Shown here one piece after another: positions 30,623-33,690 of a DNA stretch of 33,690 bases; the stretch's first letter is position 1, and each line of letters begins with the position of its first letter. Source of the DNA: Actinomycetota bacterium (lineage in GTDB: Bacteria > Actinomycetota > Actinomycetes > S36-B12). The notes beneath the pieces are model-generated. The model did not search any database. It had not been told where the DNA came from and worked only from the letters and a program-made list of their open reading frames with translations. Where the stretch lies: contig SYJA01000013.1 of NCBI GenBank assembly GCA_005798555.1, forward strand, positions 1 through 33,690, in the 5' to 3' direction. The translations under genes and the position numbers were made by a program.

Positions 30623-32910
30623 TTCGTCGACCCACGTCAGCCTTGCTGACGTTGATCCTTTTCGCGTCCGCTGGTGTCGCAGCGGTGCCGAGCTTTGCCG
30701 CGACGAAGGCCGGTGTGCCGATTGCGGGCACTGTCCGAGGCATTGATAGGGCACCGGCGTTGCCGAGTATCGCGCAGGTCACCAGCAGCGGCATCGGTAA
30801 GCGCACCACCCCGCGGTCGGTGCCTGCCGCCGCGGCCTTGGGCACCGGTGCATTCACCATCTTCAGCGGGGTCGGCACCCCCCTGGCCCGCACGGCCGTC
30901 ACGCTGCCGGTGGCCGGTGGCACCGCGCTGCTCGCCGATTGGGATGGTGATGGCTTGGCGACCCCGGGTCGGTACGACGCCGGCCAGTGGTTTATCTCAT
31001 CGAAGATCTTGAGCAATGCGGGCTGGGAGGCCAAGGGCACCTGGGGCGGTCAGCCCGGTGACCTGCCGGTGACCGGTGATCTCAACGGCGACGGCAAAGC
31101 CGATATCGGTGTTTTCCGTAGTGGCCAGTGGCTCTGGCAACTCTCCGACGGGGCCACCGTTGACGAGAAGTTCGGCGAGCCCGGTGATCTGCCGGTCGTC
31201 GGTGACTGGGACGGTGATGGGCGCGATGATGTGGGCGTCTTTCGCGCCGGCAGTTGGATCCTGCGTTACTTGAACGTCACGAAAGCACCGAAAGTTAGTA
31301 ATGGTGTCGTCGTCACGATGGTGCCCGAGGCCAAGGCCGCGGTGCTCACCTTCCCGTTCGGCTTGCCGACGGATATCCCGGTGGTCGGTGATTGGGACGC
31401 CGACGGCATTGACACCCCCGGTGTGGTGCGCGATCGCGCGCAGTGGGTGCTAAGTGACGGCCCCGCGAAACTTAAGAAGTCGAAGACGATCAGTGCGCCA
31501 CTTGCCGCCGATCAGACACCACTTGTCGGTACCCAGGCGACCCTGCCGGGCCACTGCCCGACCGCAACCGAAACAGCCGAAAAGAACGCCTACAAGATCG
31601 CGCGCCGGGTGGTGGCACCCGCTAGAACCAAAGGCACCTTGAAGATCGATGGCATGGCCGAGATCAAGGACACCGTGAACGACGGGTTGCGTTATGTGAT
31701 CGTCAACGATCTCACTAAGAGGCTCAAAGGCTTAAGTTCGATGCCTTATTACGACGCCCTCAATCGCTACCAAACCGATGAGGAGTCGATTAGGCGGGCC
31801 GCCAACTCAGCGCAGGCGGCGGCGATCATGGCGACAACAAGTGACTGGAAGAACGTCAATGGCATCAGTCGAGGTGAGCTGGTCGACTATGCGCGTTGGC
31901 AGATTCGCACCGTCACCTGCCAGCATCAGGTGAACTCCCCCGGTGGTTGGGGCAATACCTTCCAGTCCGCGCTCTGGGCAACCGTGGCCGGGCAGGCCGG
32001 TTGGCTGCTGTGGCCCGAGCTAAGCACCCAAGAGCGCGCCTACGTGGCATCGATGGTGGCGGCCGAAGCCGACAACTCCGTTGCCCGCGGCCCGTTCTAC
32101 TTCCGCAACCGGGCCGGGGTCGAGCTAACCCCGGGTGATTCACGCGCCGATGAAGTCTCCTGGGATCTAATGGCACCGGCGCTGGCGCTGGCGATGATGC
32201 CGAAGGATCCGCGGGTGCCGACATGGCGGGCGACTTTAGTCGCGCTTTCGATTGCCGCCTTCGCTCGTCCGAGTGACCTGACTTCCAATGGCATCTATAA
32301 CGGCGTCATCTTGCGCAACTCACTGCCGGGTACCAACGCCAACGAGGACGGCACCATCACCAATCACGGCAAGGTCAATCCCGACTACACCCAAAATGTG
32401 CAGCACCTGTGGTGGGCGGCGAGTTTGCTGCGCAACGCCAAGCAGAGGGTTCCGGCCGCGGTATTCCTAAACGCCGACATCGTCTATCGCGCACTGGCTG
32501 TTGTTAACTTCCCATCACCGCCTTATGCGGCGCCCGGTGGGACCGTCTATCAACCCCTCGGCCAGATCTACTACCCGATGGGGGTGGGTTGGGGAGTGCG
32601 CCGCCCGGCGACGTTCACCGGCGTTGACGGTTTCGCCAATGTGTATGCCGCCCCCGACACCAAGGCCGGTGAGTTCCTGGCCGCGCACGCCCGTGACACC
32701 CGGGCCCTGCAATTGCGCTGGACCGACGGCCATATCTACGCACCGGGCTTAGGGGAGGAGAACTACCGGCTCGGCAAAGAGGAGTATGCGCTCTCACAGA
32801 TGGCACTGGCCTGGTGGTCTGGTGCGATCAAGACGAGTACCCAGCTATCGGTCATGCGCGATCGCGTGCTCGGGGTGAACTTGGAATCGCGGGTGCCGGT
32901 GCCTCAGTAA
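30601..32910 (+). CDS. Secreted protein with FG-GAP/VCBS-type repeats and an alpha-helical C-terminal half
   Basis: An exported protein of about 770 residues. A Sec signal peptide ends near PSFAATKA. Four calcium-binding-like repeats follow at about residues 110, 157, 200 and 261 (numbered from GTG 30610), each with a DxDxDG-type loop (DWDGDG, DLNGDG, DWDGDG, DWDADG) followed by a GVFRxGxW-like strand. The C-terminal 430 residues are helical and rich in Trp and Tyr, with motifs such as NSPGGWGNTFQSALWA, GTITNHGKVNPDYTQNVQHLWW and YYPMGVGWGVRRP. This is suggestive of an alpha/alpha-toroid as in polysaccharide lyases, but no family is claimed. The start is GTG 30601 or 30610, both inside the previous gene. 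It may bind or cleave the cluster's glycan. Confidence 0.8.
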   Translation: MRGVFALIRRPTSALLTLILFASAGVAAVPSFAATKAGVPIAGTVRGIDRAPALPSIAQVTSSGIGKRTTPRSVPAAAALGTGAFTIFSGVGTPLARTAVTLPVAGGTALLADWDGDGLATPGRYDAGQWFISSKILSNAGWEAKGTWGGQPGDLPVTGDLNGDGKADIGVFRSGQWLWQLSDGATVDEKFGEPGDLPVVGDWDGDGRDDVGVFRAGSWILRYLNVTKAPKVSNGVVVTMVPEAKAAVLTFPFGLPTDIPVVGDWDADGIDTPGVVRDRAQWVLSDGPAKLKKSKTISAPLAADQTPLVGTQATLPGHCPTATETAEKNAYKIARRVVAPARTKGTLKIDGMAEIKDTVNDGLRYVIVNDLTKRLKGLSSMPYYDALNRYQTDEESIRRAANSAQAAAIMATTSDWKNVNGISRGELVDYARWQIRTVTCQHQVNSPGGWGNTFQSALWATVAGQAGWLLWPELSTQERAYVASMVAAEADNSVARGPFYFRNRAGVELTPGDSRADEVSWDLMAPALALAMMPKDPRVPTWRATLVALSIAAFARPSDLTSNGIYNGVILRNSLPGTNANEDGTITNHGKVNPDYTQNVQHLWWAASLLRNAKQRVPAAVFLNADIVYRALAVVNFPSPPYAAPGGTVYQPLGQIYYPMGVGWGVRRPATFTGVDGFANVYAAPDTKAGEFLAAHARDTRALQLRWTDGHIYAPGLGEENYRLGKEEYALSQMALAWWSGAIKTSTQLSVMRDRVLGVNLESRVPVPQ

Positions 32911-32953
32911 ATCCAAGAGCGCCGAGGCCGTTTGGTTCCTTCCCCGCAAAAAA

Positions 32954-32985
32954 CCGACCCCAAACCAATGTCGGTCTGGGGTCGG
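32954..32985 (-). terminator. Stem-loop with U-tract in minus orientation
   Basis: CCGACCCCA (32954-32962) pairs with TGGGGTCGG (32977-32985) across 14 bases. Read on the minus strand the stem is followed at once by TTTTTT, so the stronger terminator faces minus-strand transcription coming from mazF. On the plus strand the same stem, 43 bases after the FG-GAP gene, has no U-tract and would be a weaker stop. It probably works for both converging units. Confidence 0.65.
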
Positions 32986-33032
32986 CAAAAAGGTTTAAAC
33001 ACCCCACCTAGCGGCGGGGAAGGGTCCTACTC

Positions 33033-33060
33033 TTCACTACCCTCAAAACACGCATACGTT
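33033..33060 (+). promoter_or_regulatory. Weak promoter candidate for the small ORF
   Basis: TTCACT (33033-33038) and TACGTT (33055-33060) are 16 bases apart, each a partial match to the sigma-70 boxes. They lie 30 to 60 bases before the ribosome site of the 36-residue frame. Taken alone the match is not strong. Confidence 0.2.
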
Positions 33061-33102
33061 GGCCGGCCGATACCACCAGAAGTGGCATAGGAGGGGTTTA
33101 GG

Positions 33103-33213
33103 GTGCCGCCGATCATTCCCGCACCCGGGCGCACCCAACCAACACCAAGAGCCAACCGAGCGCTGGCCGCCGAACTAACCGGGGCACTAACTTCCACACT
33201 AGGCATTGACTAG
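33103..33213 (+). CDS. Possible 36-residue small protein
   Basis: A GTG-initiated frame encoding a proline-rich N-terminus (MPPIIPAPGRTQPTPRANRA) and a short helix (LAAELTGALTSTLGID). AGGAGGGG at 33089-33096 stands six bases before the GTG, one of the best ribosome sites in the window. A perfect ten-base stem-loop begins 12 bases after the stop. These flanking signals are the only support; no family is recognised. It may be a true small gene or a chance frame. Confidence 0.35.
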   Translation: MPPIIPAPGRTQPTPRANRALAAELTGALTSTLGID

Positions 33214-33225
33214 CCCTTCCCTAAG

Positions 33226-33255
33226 GGGTAGCGGCCCGCAGGTGAGCCGCTACCC
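33226..33255 (+). terminator. Ten-base stem-loop after the small ORF
   Basis: GGGTAGCGGC (33226-33235) pairs perfectly with GCCGCTACCC (33246-33255), loop of ten bases. No U-tract follows on the plus strand, so termination would be of the U-less type reported in actinomycetes; it could also be an RNA-stabilising hairpin in the mazF 3' region on the other strand. Confidence 0.4.
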
Positions 33256-33335
33256 AATTGGAACACCGCCGCGGTAAAAAAGCAATAGCAAAACGCGAAC
33301 GGACCGCTCAGTTGTTGGCTAGGCGCGGCGTTTAA

Positions 33336-33353
33336 GTCAGCCTCGGGGCTGAC
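33336..33353 (-). terminator. Short stem-loop after mazF
   Basis: GTCAGCC and GGCTGAC form a seven-base stem with a four-base loop, 13 bases after the mazF stop. On the minus strand it is followed by TTAAA, a poor U-tract. It may terminate partly, with the stronger site further on at 32954-32985. Confidence 0.4.
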
Positions 33354-33366
33354 GGGCCGATCGCCG

Positions 33367-33687
33367 CTAGCCCTTCTCGACCGAGGCGATCTCGAGGTCG
33401 AAAGCGTGATTTATGGCAGCGCCCAATTCGGTTTCCTGCTTCGCGAGCAACCAACCGATCTGGCGACCTAGTGCCTCCCGAGGAATGGTTTGAATGTTGT
33501 CGCATGAAATAACCCCAGGACCCTTGAGGTTGTTCTCCTTGCCGACCCTAACCTCGGAATACAAACCTCTAATAGTTGAGGTAATTGGCGCGACGGTCAC
33601 ATTTGCCATGGATTTGCGAACTAGCTCCCGGGTGAGTAAGACAACAGGTCTGGACTTATCAAGATGTGCAATATGGATGGGACGCAT
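33367..33687 (-). CDS. mazF: MazF/PemK-type endoribonuclease toxin
   Basis: A 106-residue toxin of the MazF/PemK family, which cuts single-stranded mRNA or other RNA at short sequence sites. Family motifs are IHIAHLDKSRPVVLLTRE (with the conserved Arg-Pro), NVTVAPITSTIRGLYSEV (the catalytic Thr/Ser region) and ISCDNIQTIPREALGR. The length is normal and nothing is missing. The antitoxin should lie immediately upstream, beyond the window edge three bases away, and probably overlaps or abuts this start. This is the second toxin gene in the window and is unrelated to vapC. Confidence 0.92.
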   Translation of the reverse strand: MRPIHIAHLDKSRPVVLLTRELVRKSMANVTVAPITSTIRGLYSEVRVGKENNLKGPGVISCDNIQTIPREALGRQIGWLLAKQETELGAAINHAFDLEIASVEKG

Positions 33688-33690
33688 TAA

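Larger units (their letters stand above)
32911..33366. other. Structured intergenic region before mazF
   Basis: About 455 bases with no long gene. It contains three perfect stem-loops (32954-32985, 33226-33255 and 33336-33353) and one possible 36-residue gene at 33103-33213 with a good ribosome site. No tRNA, tmRNA, RNase P or SRP RNA pattern was recognised. Confidence 0.5.

Noticed and set aside
1-33690. CRISPR arrays, insertion sequences, attachment sites
   Set aside because: No regularly spaced repeats, transposase frames or paired terminal repeats were seen. The short direct repeats found are operator-sized.

Overview
The window comes from a high-GC Gram-positive bacterium (Actinomycetota). 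The main evidence is the order of genes at 724-11153: cyclophilin, rhomboid protease, CrgA, PabA/TrpG-like amidotransferase, PknB with PASTA repeats, PbpA, RodA, PstP, FhaB and FhaA. This is the division and cell-wall signalling locus found near the chromosome origin in mycobacteria, streptomycetes and relatives. Frequent GTG/TTG starts, a MenJ-like menaquinone reductase and several probable leaderless genes agree with this. The genus cannot be read from the sequence. No rRNA, tRNA, CRISPR array, insertion sequence or prophage structural gene was seen.

Layout. (1) 3-671: the end of a class II histone-deacetylase-like hydrolase cut by the window edge. (2) 724-11153: the conserved locus, with a vapBC toxin-antitoxin pair inserted between the rhomboid gene and crgA. 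The minus-strand operon fhaA-fhaB-pstP-rodA-pbpA-pknB is tightly packed and has no pknA between pbpA and pknB. (3) 11583-15265: a stand-alone secreted protein resembling the PknH sensor domain, a small two-helix membrane protein, a 595-residue secreted protein with a papain-like Cys/His/Asp arrangement, and a two-gene operon of very small proteins, one with a helix-turn-helix, behind a strong promoter and a palindrome. (4) 15350-20728: sugar MFS transporter, MenJ-like flavoprotein, GDP-L-fucose synthase with a small ABM-fold protein, and a CoA-transferase. (5) 20752-32910: surface-glycan region. It holds two divergent paralogous methyltransferases, two tandem paralogous GH39-like hydrolases (one secreted, one lipoprotein), a polyprenyl-phosphate sugar transferase, a DUF4012 protein, a polytopic GT-C-like protein and a secreted protein with FG-GAP-type repeats and a helical C-terminal half. 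(6) 32911-33687: a structured intergenic region with a possible 36-residue gene, then a MazF toxin gene at the edge.

How the parts may work together. Region 2 couples peptidoglycan synthesis (RodA glycosyltransferase, PbpA transpeptidase) to Ser/Thr phosphorylation (PknB, PstP, FHA readers). Region 5 looks like an export-side module for an extracellular polysaccharide. The sugar transferase would load the first sugar on the lipid carrier, the polytopic protein would act on lipid-linked sugars outside the membrane, and the hydrolases and repeat protein would trim or bind the product. The last three genes of region 5 are overlapping or coupled and are the least explained part of the window.

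A recurring signal is a TANNNT hexamer exactly six bases before the start codon, seen at five genes without a Shine-Dalgarno sequence. It indicates leaderless transcription and also fixes those start codons.
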